The position numbers and the translations under genes are program-made. Source: Asterias amurensis (lineage: Eukaryota > Echinodermata > Asteroidea > Forcipulatida > Asteriidae). From it: a DNA stretch of 64,000 nucleotides. The notes beneath the pieces are model-generated. The model saw only the letters and a list, made by a program, of their open reading frames with translations. It was not told the DNA's origin and did not search any database. Every line of letters starts with the position of its first letter. Position 1 is the stretch's first letter. Below are positions 43,401 to 58,400 of this stretch, in pieces. Location of the stretch: the NCBI RefSeq assembly GCF_032118995.1, contig NC_092665.1, positions 3,818,001 to 3,882,000 on the forward strand, given 5' to 3'.

Positions 43401-46400
43401 TTACTCGGGCTGGGTAGGCATGAGTCGGTACTGTAAGTACTACCAGCTGAGATCTCATCATGACCAGATCTGAGGATTAAACTCAGAAAGTTAACCTCCG
43501 ATAACACTCAAATAATACTCACTAATGAAAAATTTACACTTTTGTAAACCAACTTTGTCATTTTACCAACAAATCCCTTAGGTTGTTTGTTTCAGATTTA
43601 ACATCTGAGACTGGATCACCCTGGTAATAAGCTGCCCTTAGTAACACACTAAACAACAGCCACAGCTTCAGCCGGAACTACCTATTCTGACAGCCTTACA
43701 CTGAACTGTTTCAGAATTTGTGGGTGCAGTCGTTTAGCTTCCCTGGGTCGACCGCGGTCTGCCCCCGGTGCGTTCGAAAAGCTTTGACGTCATTCAAGGG
43801 GCTCACCCGGGTCAGCCCCCAGTGCCCTGCTTGTGGAGTTGGTTACTTGGGGGTGACCCGAGGTGCATGACGTCAGCACGAGAGGGCGAGTGTGATCGTT
43901 AGATTAGCTCTTGTCAGGGGCTCACCCGAGTGAGCACTGCGGGGTCGACCCAGGGAAGCTACTCGAACGCACCCAGTGACTAAGGCCGTGTCCGAAAAGG
44001 CGACTTCGGCTACAGTAACAGCTAGATCGCGCGCGTCTACCTATTCTTTAACACTGGCAGACGTGCTGATCTAGACGCGCTGATCGAACACATTCTAAGA
44101 TGTGACTCCAAGAAAATGTTAACTAGAAGAGAAAATTTTGACAAGCACCATGCCACTTTGCTGATGAAACTTCCCAAAGAATGTACAGACTGTACCCCCT
44201 CTGATATTTATAACACTCTTTACCTATGTGAGTCTTGGTCACCAGACATATCCATTCCGTAGCCTGACCCGCATAATCCCATAGAGGGCGCCATTGTGCT
44301 GTAGTCGTCATGATGATCTCTATTCTGAGGTAATCTTCCGTCTTTTATACGAGCTGGGAGGGCATTCAGGATCTGCTCAGCTAGGTTCAGGTACTGCTCC
44401 TGTGGGCATAAAAAAAACACAAACAATAAATAAGCAATGATAGCAAATAACCAATGACTATTAATTATCAATAAAAAATAATCAATAGTCAATGACTAGC
44501 AACCCCAAATAATCACAAGTCAATAGTCAAATATCACCATTAGTCAATAATAAAAAACAATCAATACTCACAAATAGGCATTAACAAACAGGCCTGTATG
44601 CTTTGTTTTTGGAAGAGCAAGGGCACCAAGGCATTTTGCTCCTTGGTAAAGGGCACCCTATGAGGAAATTGTGAATTCCTACTGGAGCATTTCAAGGGCA
44701 CGAAGGCATTGACCAGGGGGCATGGAGGCAATCGCCATCAATGCTTCCATGAAGTATCAGGCCTGAACCAAAATCACTCAATGATCAATATTTACAACAA
44801 AAATAACGACTGATGAGAAGCAGTGATCCTCGTAGTTAGTCTTGTAATCTTAGCCACATCATCCAATAGATGGATTGCAGTACGGGTCATCAACCACCAT
44901 CTTTGATGTATTAACAAAGGACAAGTGCACGCGTGTACGCACTGCACATGTACTTTTTCCCCTTGTTATTACACCAAAGATGGCAGTCAGTGATGCGTAT
45001 TGCAATCCATCTATTGTGTTGTGTTCAATGTGCTGGACAAGGCTTGGAAACTTTACCTTCTGGTTTTTCTCTGTAATCCAGCTAATGGTGGCTGCAGCAC
45101 CCGCTACATCCATACCGAATGGATGGGAGTCTGTCTGCATGGGTGAATCACAACGACCCTGGGTCTGTCCAGGGTTCTGTCCAGGGTTCTGTCCAGGGTT
45201 CTGTCCAGGGTTCTGTCCAGGGTTCTGTCCAGGGTTCTGTCCAGGGTTCTGTCCAGGGTTCTGACCAGGGGTCTGACCAGGGGTATGGCACAAATGATGT
45301 CCGAGCTGGAATGCCTCTCTAGCCATTGCTGCATTCTGCCCCAGGATGTTTCCGCGAGTCTGTGCAGGGTTGAACGCCAGTGTCTGTCCGGGTTTATGAC
45401 CTGTGACATCCCCTGGGGTCCGTCCTAGAGTCTGTAAGGGAATGGGGTCTAAATTAAATCCCATCTCTGCTCCTATTCTACGAAGCTCTTCAGCGTGTCT
45501 CCTTAAGTCGTCTCGTTCTTGTTCGGAGAGGCGACCGACGTCATCATGCTGCAGAAAGCAATCAATACATTTGTCAATAACAAGGCAGTTTTACATAATA
45601 AAACAAATGTTGCAAACTGATGACCGATTGAGCCTAAATTTTCACAGGTTTGTTATTTGATATAGAAGTTGTGATACACGAAGTGTAGGCCTTGGACAAT
45701 ACTGTTTACCGAAAGGGTCCAATGGCTTTAATGAGAACTGCTTACCAACCAAAAAGAACTAAGGTATAAATGCAAAACATAGCAACTGGCCTGATGGTTC
45801 GACCCTAGTCGAGTCCTTCTTAAAGACTAATTAATTGCCTAAGAGTGTAAGATCAAACTTACACTTTGGATGTTTTCAATACCACGTAGCAACTGCTGAA
45901 CATCCAGCATCGGTGAACCCTTACTTGGGTCATGACCTCTGGATGACCTCCTCATCTTAGCCTCCGTTGTTGACTCAACGTCCATCGAATCACCATATGC
46001 ACCGAAGAGGCCACTGGTTGATTTGCGACTCGGTCCGAAGAGAGGTTGACTACCGACTGACACCCTTGGGCTGTGAGCTTTGAATGTGCTCGGACTCAGG
46101 AACCCTTGAGAAATTGGACTTACAGAGAGTTGCGACATACACCCGGAGGATGGCGACGGGGAATCGTAGGGCGAGGCAAACTCAGTCGGTGAATGCGCCG
46201 TTGCGGATGACGATGGCGTTGCTGTTGACGGCGACGATAACATGAACGCTGGCACTTGATCGGATCGCTTGGGGATATCAATCGGCTGGGTGCCGAAGAG
46301 CGGGAATAACCCTGGCCCGTCAAACTCAAGATGCTGTAGACATTCAGCGAGGGCGGTGTGGCCACGAGACTTAGCCATGTCGATAGGGAGACGACCGAGG

Positions 46401-49400
46401 GAATCGCAGACATGTAGAGCTTGAGGGCTCCAGACGAAGAGTAGCATCGCTGTTTCTTTGTGACCCAATGCTGCCGCCCACATCTGAGGAATCACAAAAT
46501 ATACGCTCATTAATTAATAAGAAAAACATCCTGTTGCAAACTGCTTACCAACGGATCAATAGTACTAATGCAAAAAAATAATAAATGGCCTGATATTTCT
46601 AACCTAGCAGTGTGCCTTTGAGAAAGACTCTGCTAGGGTCGGAACGTAAGTTCATTAACAATTTTTTGCATCAACAAATAGAAGATATTAATTGTTTAAG
46701 GGATAGTGATGATTTTGGTTTAGGGTTTTAGGAAGAATGCTCAGAATGTAACTCACCAGAGGCGTACATGAGAAATGATCGATGTTCAGCGGATCTACTT
46801 CCATCTCAAGAATGAGACTGTGCTTCTCTTTCCTACAAATAAATAAACAAATAAATAAATAAATAAATTAATGGGCAAATAAATAACAAGCAAACCAATA
46901 AAGAAAAACAGCTACTGTAAGGGTCACATGTTTTTATATTGACCCCTTGCACGTATGTCACACGCAGCGACTGTGCCACGCTCACCATTCTGTTGGGCAA
47001 TAGGTTTACGTGTAAACGCTGCGCCGCCTAAAATGCGCACTTCACTTAATAACGCAGTGACATTGCCCACCAAAACAGCGCATCCAAGGTTATTCTGATG
47101 ATGACGTCAGGTGAATTGGGTCAATACTAGAAAGATATAATAGTAATATTAGAGTATGAAAATTAAGACAGCTTGTTCTTAAATTTTCAACGAGTTTGAA
47201 CTTCCTTATGGGACCCTTGCTAACGAAAAATAAATTATTTGTTCCAAGTGCACTCTACCTCCATGTGACGAGTGTACTGATGAGCTTACTGAATCCCAAG
47301 GCAGCTGCAAGATGAAGTAACGTCATCCCTCTATATGAAACAGACTCCACCCCTAATTGAGAGCTTCCAGGAGCCCATTGGCCCTGCATGAAGCGCTGAC
47401 ATAGCGCCACCACACGATCCTCAAAGGAGAGTTGCTGGTCACTTCCAATACTCGTTGAACCCTTAACAGAAAAAAACCAAATCATTTTAAGATCCTAGTT
47501 GGCTTAAAAGTCTGCGATTTGTCAATTTTGAAATTGTTCAGAAAGCTTCAAAATTTGTCAATTTTGAAATTTAGCAAAATCTGTGATTTGTTAACTTTGA
47601 AATTGTCACCATGGTTACCTGTTTGGAGGCCTGTGATTGGGCATTGGTCAGGACGACTCGTCTCTCAATAAGCTCCAAGCGATCCAAGATGGCAACATGG
47701 AACTGGTTCTCTGTAAAAGAAACCAATAAAAAATCATCACAATAACTTGATCTATAAAGGTCAATCGCTTTAATGATAAAACAGGGACTCGAACTAACAC
47801 TTAAACAGGGTCCAATTTCATAGAGCTGCTTAAGAACAAGAAACTATGCTCACCAGAGAAAGGTTACCAGCCAAATTACCATGTCACACGAACCATCTGG
47901 ACTGGTATCCTGTACATTTCTGTTTAGCAGAACATTGTTAAGCAACACTTTCGGCTTAAGCAGCTCTATAAATTGGTCCTTGATCAGAAACGCCAGAGAT
48001 CCAGGTGTGCGTGACCACTTAGCCATGGCACAACAACGCTTCTGGCATAAGATTTTGAGAAACTTTAGTTTTCTTTGCGGACTTACCGTCTAGTGAGAGC
48101 CATTCATGTTGTCTGTTCGGTCTCTGTTGAGCGCTACGAGCTTTGTATTCAAAGATGGCCGACTTTGAGATGACAACACCATCACACAAAACCTTTAAAA
48201 AATACATAAGAAAAAAAAATCTGATGAAATTTGATGAAATAAAATTTACTCCAGCTTTGTAAGTCTCCTGGGAACGAGCAGAGTATACTGCTCGAAACGT
48301 CGAGACCAAACCTGCTCTTTTCAGAGCCACCACTCCTTCAAAAGAGATTTACTCATGGTTGTACCCGCAAGTTTACTATTCATATTTGTATTTATAGTTA
48401 CTTTTATTCTGTCAGAGTAGAAAATGTTACTTAAAATTAGTCAGTGGATAGGACAACTACTCAAAGTAAAATTTCAAATCCAAACTATGATGGTTGTTTA
48501 ATTGATGATGATTTCTGGGTCTTACCTGTAGAGCTATAACTCCAGCTTCATGAGCCGGACAGTAGCACCTCAATACACCTGTTTGTACGAGTGATGCAGG
48601 GACGCCAAAGTTATCAAACATGCATTGGTAGCTGGCTGTAGAGGAATGCCATGGACCTGTCACTAGTACCTTCACACCACCCTAGAAAAACCACAAGGAT
48701 ATGGAGACAAAGAAAAAGCTATAAGTTGTGATTCCAGCCGAGGCGAGGGCCATATAGAATAGAATTTGTAAGTTTTAGGCGATATGCAGAAATGCCCTTT
48801 CTAACTTTTGGTTGCACCTGTACTTAAAGATTTGAAAAGGAACAGTTTCCTCAGTACTAGAGAAGTACATGTACACATGTAGATCAATAAGCAGGATTTC
48901 TTAATTTCAGAGGAGAATAACAGCTCCTTTTTTCCCATAAAACAAAAATGCACATTTCTTTTGCCTTTTCCTGTTCCAAATGAGAATACTGTCATTGCTG
49001 TCAACAGATTAAAACATATAATTATACTAAAAAAGCAATAAGAGGAAAAATGGAAAAGGACATGTTTTCTTTAAATACAACAATTTTTATTTGACAGATG
49101 AAGCAATCGTATGCAACTGGTATCTAATTATAAGATTCTTCACACTGTGCAACCTAGGTGGTCTAGTAGCAAGACAGCTGGGCCCAATTTCATAGAGCTG
49201 CTAAGCACAACAATTTGCTTAGCATGAAATTTCTTCCTTGATAAAAACAGGATTACCAACCAAATTTCAAGTTTTTGCATATATATCTTGTTACTGGTAT
49301 TCAGCTGATGTTTGCTCATCCTGAAAATCATGTTAAAATTTGGTTGGTAATCCTGTTTTTATCAAGGAAGAAATCTCATGCTAAGCAAATTGTTGTGCTT

Positions 49401-52400
49401 AGCAGCTCTATGAAATTGGGCCCAGCTCTAGATTGTCAAAAGTCTTGGGTTCCAATCTCCTTTGAGTATAATCTCTGTGAATTTTCCCTGCAGGACTTTG
49501 GAATGAAGAGAGTGCACAGTTCTTAAAAACTTAATAATTTCATTTGAATATTTTGCAATGCTGAGGGAAAAGCATTTTGGTGGTCAAAAGGTTTAAGTGT
49601 AAATGCTGCAAGGCCTAAAATGCACACTTCACTGAATATCGCACAGTGACATTGCACACCAAAATGGCGCATCCAAGATTATTCTGATGACGACGTCAAG
49701 TGAATTGGGTCAATATGGGCGACTTTGGCAGAAACTGGCAGTAGAACTCACCTCGGGGTAGGACCAATCAGGCGAGAACTCAGTGATTGCTTCCAGGCAG
49801 TGTTCAGGTAACGATGTACCCTGCTGTAGTGACAGTAAACCGTCGGTATCATCCATTGATCTAGACGTCACTTGACTATCAGTCAATCGTTCTTCTGCTG
49901 ATCGCTGGTTGTCTGGTACTGGGGTGCTGACTGGAATGTACAAGGGGCAAGTGAAGAAATATTACTGCAATGAGTTTTAATAAAGTGAATGGAAATACTG
50001 TATGAGACAGGCCTGATACTTCATGGAGGCAACAAAGGCATTTGCCTACATACCACCTGACACCTGGTTATTGCTTTGGTGCCCTTGAAAAGCTCCAGTA
50101 GAAATTTGTAATTTTCTCATAGGGTGCCCTTTACCAAAGAGAAAATGCCTTGGTGCCCTTGCCCTTTCAAAAACGAAGCATACAGGCATAGAGGGGGTTT
50201 CAAAGAGAAGCACTGGTAGCTATTTGTATATAAGGGATGCACAAATGGAATTTTCAACCCGCCCTATCCAGGCCAGCAGCAATTAGAGAGTATAACAATG
50301 TAATGCAAGATGCAAGAAAATCTCGTTGATACACACAACTCAGGAACAGAAAAACATATTTCTAAAATACATGGAAGCTGATGAAATACTATAATTTGAA
50401 ATAATATTTAAAACAGTTGTTTAAAAAGAAAATATATCGACGGAAGTCTTTTACCTTGTAATGAATTATCCAGAGTTATATCTGCCAGTGCACTATCAAA
50501 CATCTCAGCGTCAAAGTCAAGCTCGATGTCCAAATCATGGATCGAAAACTCGTTACCACTAGGGGGTGCTGTTCGCACTTGGTTAGTCTCATTATCGGTG
50601 AATGAGAGCTGAGATTGCGATGTTAGCTGCTGGGTTGGATGCGTCGATAGTTGTGCTTGGGTGTGTTGTGCGCTCGCAGGAATGGCTGTGTTGAGGGATT
50701 GTGTGATTGGTCGGAACAACTGGTTCTCATTTTTGTCTGTTGGAGTTGAATTCATAACAGTTTGGCTGGTACCTGGATCCACTACAAGAGGTCTGAATAA
50801 CGGCTGAGAAGCAAACACCGCTGTAGATGCAGGTACGGAAACAGCAGTTGGATGCATATAGTTAACAGTCTGCTTCATTGAGGTCGGTGTAGCAGATGGC
50901 TGTTTCATGTTAGAATGATTTGTTAAGGCTTCCGTTTGGAAAGTGTTATTAATAGGCGTTGCATTGAATTTGAATACAGTACTGGCGATGACCGCATTTG
51001 ACGCAAGGGTGTACGGAGGGGGCGGGGGAAACTGTGGGGGTGGGGGGAAGTTTGCCGGCAAACTTGGTTGGAAACTGGAGAAGGGATTCGAAGAGTGAGC
51101 TTGAAATACTATTCCTGAATTAGACGTTGGAACTGAGTTCGGAATGCCTGAGGTAAAGATGACCGATGAAGGGGTTGAGTTCACGACTCCGGGCACGGGC
51201 TGAGGCGCTAAGCGTTCATTCGAACGCTGTCGTTGTAAGTGAGTATCATAAGATGGCGGTCTGCTTGGTTCGTTTGTCGTTGTGATTGGTTGGACGACGG
51301 CGTCCTCACTATGGGTAAGATCAGGTCGTGTAGACGGGGGGATGTACGGGGGGAGCTGAACCACCTTCTGATGAATCCCAGGTTGATTCTCAAATCGATT
51401 CCGACACGTCTTCAAGTTAGGATCGTTCTCAACCAAAGCTTTTAACTTCATGGATTCCTTCTTAGTGATCAGTGGCCGACTATTCATAGGTTGCTCGTAA
51501 TGCATACAAACACCATCTGTCTGTCTTTGAGTTGACCTCTCCGTTAAATCCACTGACATTTGACCTTTGACATCGCCACCTTCAGATATGGCCACTGGTA
51601 TCCCGTTTGCTTGAGGATAACCGACTACATTTCTCTGGACACCAGCGCTCTCGACTTCATTGGTTAGTTTGAATAAGAGCAGAGGAGCTGAGGTGGTCAT
51701 GTCCACTTCAGGCAACTGGCTAGCCTGGTTCTGTTCATTTGTTGAGGTACTTGCTTGGTTTGTGCAATGGCTGAATGATTGAGAGTCAGTTACAGGCTGG
51801 ATTGATGAAGCGTCACTCAGGATTGACATTGGGGATTGGGGAATACTACATACACTGGGTGGACTTGCTACAGTGCTCGATGGTGAACCTATGGAACAGA
51901 ACAAAAAATGTGCATTTATCAGACATGATATTAAGGTACTTGGAAACAGTAGCAATATTTTATGGAGTACAAGGGCTGATTTATGGACACATGGTGTAGG
52001 CTTTAACAGACTTTTCAAGCTATTTGTAAATACAGTTTTTTCGTTCCAAGGGAAAAAGCCCTTTGAAACAGCGCTTTGAAACAGCGCTTGAAAAAAACGC
52101 TTTGAAACAGCGCTTCGAAACAACGCTTTGAAACAGTGTTAAAGCGCTTTATAAATGCATTTAAGTTAAGTTAAGTTAAGTGTTAAAAAAATCCAAAACC
52201 AAAATTACTGTAGGAAATAATCAATCTTAGCTCTTTGTTAAATTGAGTCCTGGAGGGATTTTACAAAGCGTTAAGATTAATCTTAATCTTTTAATAACTC
52301 CTAGGACTAGTCCTAAGTTAGAAGAATCTTTGTGAAATCTCGTCTTGGATATCTCAGTACTTACCTTTACTTGATGTTCCAGCTCTCTCCGTTAATGAAG

Positions 52401-55400
52401 TAAACACAATTGATTCTTGTTTCTTAGCTTGGTTCTGTTGCTCTTGTAGATCAAGTAGATATTGCACAACGATGTTAGCAACTTCAGACTCCTACAGCAG
52501 GGAAGAAAAAGCAACAAGTACAGTGTCAAAAAACTCAGGTTTGAACTTCTTCATTTTGGTGACATTTGACAATTTCTTTGACAATTCATGTCTGGAATTT
52601 CATCATTGAGTGGGCAAGGCAATATTCATTTTGAAAAAGGAACTTCCACTAGTAATATCTAGAGTATCGCGGCCGAGTGGTTAAGAGCATCGAATTCAAG
52701 TTCTGGTGCGTTTTCACCGGAGTGTGGGTTTGAATCCCGGTCGTGACACTTGTGTCCTTGAGCAAGATACTTTACTATAATTGCTTCTCTTCACCCAGGG
52801 GTATAAATGGGTACCTGCGAGGGTAGAGGTTGATATTGTGAATGAAAAGCTTTCGGAGCGCCACGGCAGCTGGAGGCTGTATACTCCCTAATGGGAGCTG
52901 AGAAAGATTAAAGGGATGTTTATTGGCCCAATGACCAGGGGACTAATGTAAAGCGCGTTGATACGGTTTATTGTGAAATGCGCTATATAAGAACTTGTTA
53001 TTATTAAAATATACTGGAAAGTTGTGAAGGGGCAACAAGGCCAAAACCAAGGGCAATTGAGGCCATGAATTTTATACAAGAAGGGTTTTAGGGTCAAGTT
53101 TTGTAGTTAAGTCAAAAGTTAAAACAACATTAATTTTGTGAAGACAAATTAATTATAGACTTAATCCAAAATCAATTCATCAAGTCATCAGAAGAAATTC
53201 AAGAAGACAAAACAAAAACTTACTGTTGTGAGCTTGTCACTGTTTAGTTGTACTTGAGTCCCTATAACTGTGGAGGTTTGCAAAAATGAAACATTTGTTT
53301 AAATAAATAAAAACATGTTAGTTTAAAGCCGTTGACAACAGTGGTAGTTGTCTGTACTTGTCTGTACATACATTGTTACGTGACCCAAATATATGTTGAA
53401 GTATCAAAGCTGTGAAAGTTTAAGCTCAATTTGTTATCAGAGCCACAAGAAAATAATAATACAATAAAAAACATTGTTTTCAAACATTGGATTATAAAAG
53501 TTCAAGACAAAAATTAGTTGTTCTTACTTATGTAAAAACTACTGTTCATGTCTAAATTAGGAGTAAATCTGTGAGCATTTAAACCTGCAATATTACTCAC
53601 ATTATTGTTTAAAGGCAGTGGACACTATTGGTAATTGTCAAAGATTAGCCTTCACAGTTGGTGTATCTCAACATATGCATAAAATAACAAACCTGTGAAA
53701 ACTTGAGCTCAATCGGTCATAGAAGTTGCGAGATAATAAGGAAAGAAAAAAACAAACCTTGCAACACGAAAACTATGGCACTGCAGAGGGAGCTGTTTCT
53801 CACAATGTTTTATACCATCAACCTCTCCCCATTACTTGTCACAAAGAAAGGTTTTATGCCAATAATTATTTTGAGTAACTACCAATAGTGTCCACTGCCT
53901 TTAAATGTAAATCAAAAAGAGTTCATCATTTTAAATATTTATTTCAGCCGTTGGTTCTTGTAATGTACGGTGTGTTTCTTGAACATCAGAGGATCTTGAT
54001 GATGTAACAAGAAAGACTCTGCCAGGGTCGAAAGCCTCAGGCCATCAACTACTTGTTGATGCATCATACCCTTAAAAGCAATGGACACTATTGGTAATTC
54101 TCACTTGGTGTATCTCAACGTATGCATAAAATAGCAAACCTGTAAAAATTTGAAATCAATTATTGGTCGTTGAAGTTGCGAGATAATAATGGAAAAAAAA
54201 CAATCTTGTCACACAAAGTTGTGTGCTTTCAGATGCTTGTTTTCAGGACCTCAAAATCTAACTCTGAGGTCTTAAAATCAAATTCAAATATTTTAGTGGA
54301 AATTACCCTTTTCTCAAAAACTACGTTACTTCTGAAGGAGCTGTTTTTCTCGAAAACTACGTTACTTCAGAGGGAGCCGTTTCTCACAGTGTTTTGTACT
54401 ATCAATAGCTCTCCATTGCTGGTTAACGAGAAAGTTTTTATGCTAACAATTACTTTAAGTGAATAGTGTCAAGTGCCTTTAAATGAGACCATCCATTCAC
54501 ACTAAACAGTCCAATCCTCTTATTACGATTGCAAAATGTTGATGAATTATTGATTATTCAAGTTCCAGGAAGCCGAAAAGCAAATCCAAAAAGCCAATCG
54601 CATTGTCAAACAAACTAAAAACAACATAAATCCCAGAGAAAATTGACCGATTACAGGGTAAATCATTCATGAAAGACTACAGAGAAACAAAAAAAAATTG
54701 CTGAAAAGGTCAACTTGTCAGGTATTGACTCCGAAAAGGTAATTCAGCAATGACATTTAAAGTTGTTCTTACTAAAAGGTCGTTGCTATGGTAACCTCTA
54801 CTAAGCTGTCCGATTAACATGACGTTGCCATGACGATTAGAGTCATTAGTTAAGGCCAGGCGCGTTAATAACATAAGAGCATTTTATAAGTACGCAGTTT
54901 CAGGCACTGCCCAGGAGTGACTTTCTGGTTACCGCGGTACCATTGTCAAGGTAATTATTTGATTTGCTGTCAGATACCATACACATCAGACGAACAAAAA
55001 TGGAAAACAAGGAAATTGTTCTGTTGACTGTTACGACTGCGTTTCATGAAAACCTTTAAAAGGCCAACAGACTCCTACAAGATAAGTCACACTTGAGTGT
55101 CTCGCATATTATTGCCTGTGATATTTTCTTTCTCCTGAAGACGAGCAGAGTATACTGTTCCAAACGTTGAGACCAAACCAGCTCTTTTCAGAGCCTGAAC
55201 ACTCCCTCAAATGAGAATGTTGACATGGTTGTACCTGTAAGTTTACCATTATCTATAGTTTATTCTTATCTGTGGTATTTTGTTCTTTACAAGCCGGGGT
55301 GGATTTCACAAAGGTAGTCCTAACTTAGGACCAGTCCTGGGCAATGCTAAGAGATAGGACTGGTCCTAAGTTAGGACCAGTAACTCATCCTAACTTAGGA

Positions 55401-58400
55401 CTGGTCCTATCTCTTAGCATTGCCTAGGACTAGTCCTAAGTTAGGACTACCTTTGTGAAATCCACCCCCGGACCATTAATGTTGGGACTGGAATTGTGTG
55501 ATGTCATGCGCATGAAGTCCACTATGCAAACATGCATGTATCTAAAATCTTTCTGCATTACACCACATCAGATATCCTTTCCAAATATTCATACACTGGA
55601 TGTATTGTTACGACAGTATTAGGTAAAGCTGTTAGAATAATAATGACGTCTTGAGCACCGACCTCCACAAAACCACTTGCTTCAATAAAAAAGTTCCCTC
55701 TTGGTTGTCCTCCAGCGGTGAAAACATCAAGAAAAATGGAAAACAGAATAAGTGAAGTTTGTGACTTACACATGGGTTTGACCTGTTGTAACAGTTCCTC
55801 CTGCTGCCAGATACAACCTTTAGAGCCTTTAGCATCCAGCTGAGATTGAGGTGTTGGTAGGGACGTTGGTAAAATAGAACTGACGGACATTGTGTTGTTC
55901 ATTTTGGAACATTCCTCGCTCAGACTTGGGATGTTTAAATAATGAACGAGGACTATATCTGGGTTCTAGGACAGAAAGATGAAAACAGTTTTAGTATTTA
56001 ATACAAATTAATTCATCTAAAAATTTCGAGATCTGTTGGTAAAGTAAGTTGAGGTAAATATATTTTACAAATCACCTTTTTTATTATAAAAAAGTGGGGA
56101 CTTTGAATTTTTTTTGGCAAAACTTATGCTCAGCAAAAATAGGTTACCAACCAAAATAATGTACATTTACCATTGCTTTGAGTGGCACCCCACTTATTTC
56201 TTGCTTTTAGCAAAGAATTTTTAAAAGCAGCAGCCGATTTCACGAAACTTTATGAAACTGCGTAAGTCCACTTGCGTAACGTTTATGGAGCAACTTGCGC
56301 AAGTGGACTTATGCAGTTGCGTAAAGTTTCGTGAAATAGGCTGGAGAACTTTCTGCTATAAACAGCTTTATGAAATTGGGCACAGATTGTAAAATATTTG
56401 AGAATTCTCTAAATGATATTTTAGGATTCCTACCTGTAATAACCAGTAACTTCTCCTATGGAATGTTGGTATAAGAGCCGAGTGAACATAACTCCCATAT
56501 ATACACTGTCGAATAAAAAACAAAAAACCCAATTAGATTGTTGTAAATCGCAATATTACAGCATTTATAAGGCATACTCTACTGTAAGATGATTCATAAC
56601 AAAGAGCGCCCTCTGTAGTTGTCTTAGAAGAGCTCGTTTTGCGATTTATCATAGGAAAAAGTTGACAAGTGTCTTGTTTCATACTGAACTGTTTTTTATT
56701 GTAGCAAGTTAACAGGTTGCATAGAGTCTGGATCTGGAGAAAAACTAAACTAATAAGAGCCAAACGAGAAGACAAGATGATGAAGAAATTTCTGTTTTGT
56801 AGATTATTCCAGGGAAAACCCCACCAGTCAAGTATGGACTGAAAAACCAAATACACACAGTGCCCCCGGTGGGAATTGAATCTGGGTTCCCAGAGGTCGG
56901 AAGGGGAGGAAAGACACACCAACCTGACCGCCCTGAATCGAGTATGTCATACTGTGTAAATGGTAAGGTGTCTTTTGTTGTGAGGGCAGGTGAAAGTTTT
57001 CAACCTAAAGTAAACTTGTCAAGTAACCATGATGAAGTTACAGTACTTCAGAACCACTGTCTTACATTTATTAGTTTTATATATAAATAGATGGGCGTTT
57101 GCATTTGGGATAAAGAATATTAATTGGGTTTTTACACAAGCACTGTATCAGTACTTTGGCAGTGTCATGGCCGAGCGGTTAAGAGCACCAGTTAAGAGCA
57201 ACGGATTCAAGCACTGGTGTTTGATCAGCAGGGTGTGGGTTCGGATCCCGGTCGTGACACTTGTTACATAAAATTGGGGAAGTAGTGCTTTCTGCTCTAC
57301 CGGCTAGACTTCGAATTGAAGATACCCAAGCCTACATTTGTATGGACTGTGAAAGGGGTAACCCTGTTTCAGCCCTAGGAGTAGGTGGCAATGGCCTCTG
57401 GAAAAAAATAATTGTAGCCCACACCTTGAAGTGGCCTTCAGGCCTTGTGTGTCAGGCGACTTGCATAATTTTTTTTTTTTAAACTTTCCCAAGCTCTGTG
57501 AACAAAACAAAAGTTGATAAGACGCTGCTCTGGAATGGCAAAGGTCAAGGGTTTGAATCCCATCTGAGTAATATGCCAGTGTTTTTTTTTTTCACAGAGC
57601 TTGGGAAAGCTCGAGAGTATACACTGCTAACACATCCCGGTGTATAGGTAAAACCAAAGTTAATACTATAAACATCATCAACATGAAGTGTATATTTCTA
57701 CCACTGGAGTAACTGCTCGTGCTCACTGACCTCGACCCCTTGTATCTTAAGCTTCATATGATCCACCCGTGTTGTTCTCTCGTTTTTGCGTTTCTTCCAG
57801 ATGTAGCCATCTCTGCGATATCGTACCTTCTTCCGATTGTACAAGATCATCGAGCCGCTCTGAGGCCTAAATCAAAAATAATAAAATAAAATAATTCCAA
57901 TATGTACACTGAAAAATTAACAATTTAAAAAACAATTGCAGTAGCTTTTCAGAGCTGTTTTTTTTAAACAGGGATGTAATAGGCTGTTGAAAAAAAATAT
58001 AAGCACAAAGCGTGAAAGCTTGCAGGAATGAAGGCCTGCTTACATACATTTATCTTTGGTTTTGGAAGTCCGACTCTGCAATCTGGGGTGTTCCATATGG
58101 TTTTATCTTCTTTTTTTATTGCATTTGATCCAAGTTCTAAATTACTATTTTATTTTGTGTTTTTTGGTATGATATTTTTATTTACTTTTTTTGAGGGGGC
58201 GGGGATAAAAAAAAAACCGGAGAAATCATATCTCTGTTTTATTAAAGGCAGTGGACACTATTGGTTATTACTCAAATAATTATTGGCATAAAACCTTACT
58301 TGGTGACGAGTAACTGGGAGAGGTTGATGGTATTAAATATTGTGAGAAACAGCTCCCTCTGAAGTGCCATAGTTTTAGAGAAAGACATAATTTTCCACGA

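Noticed and set aside
44875..45264. Antisense frame with CPGF repeats opposite the PGQN exon
   Set aside because: It is the complement of the 12-bp coding minisatellite; the - strand frame fits CAMTA exon phase.
50408..52123. 571-codon open frame as a single-exon gene
   Set aside because: Only 50455-51888 is exon; the extensions cross good splice sites and the left extension is a GCGCTTTGAAACA tandem repeat.
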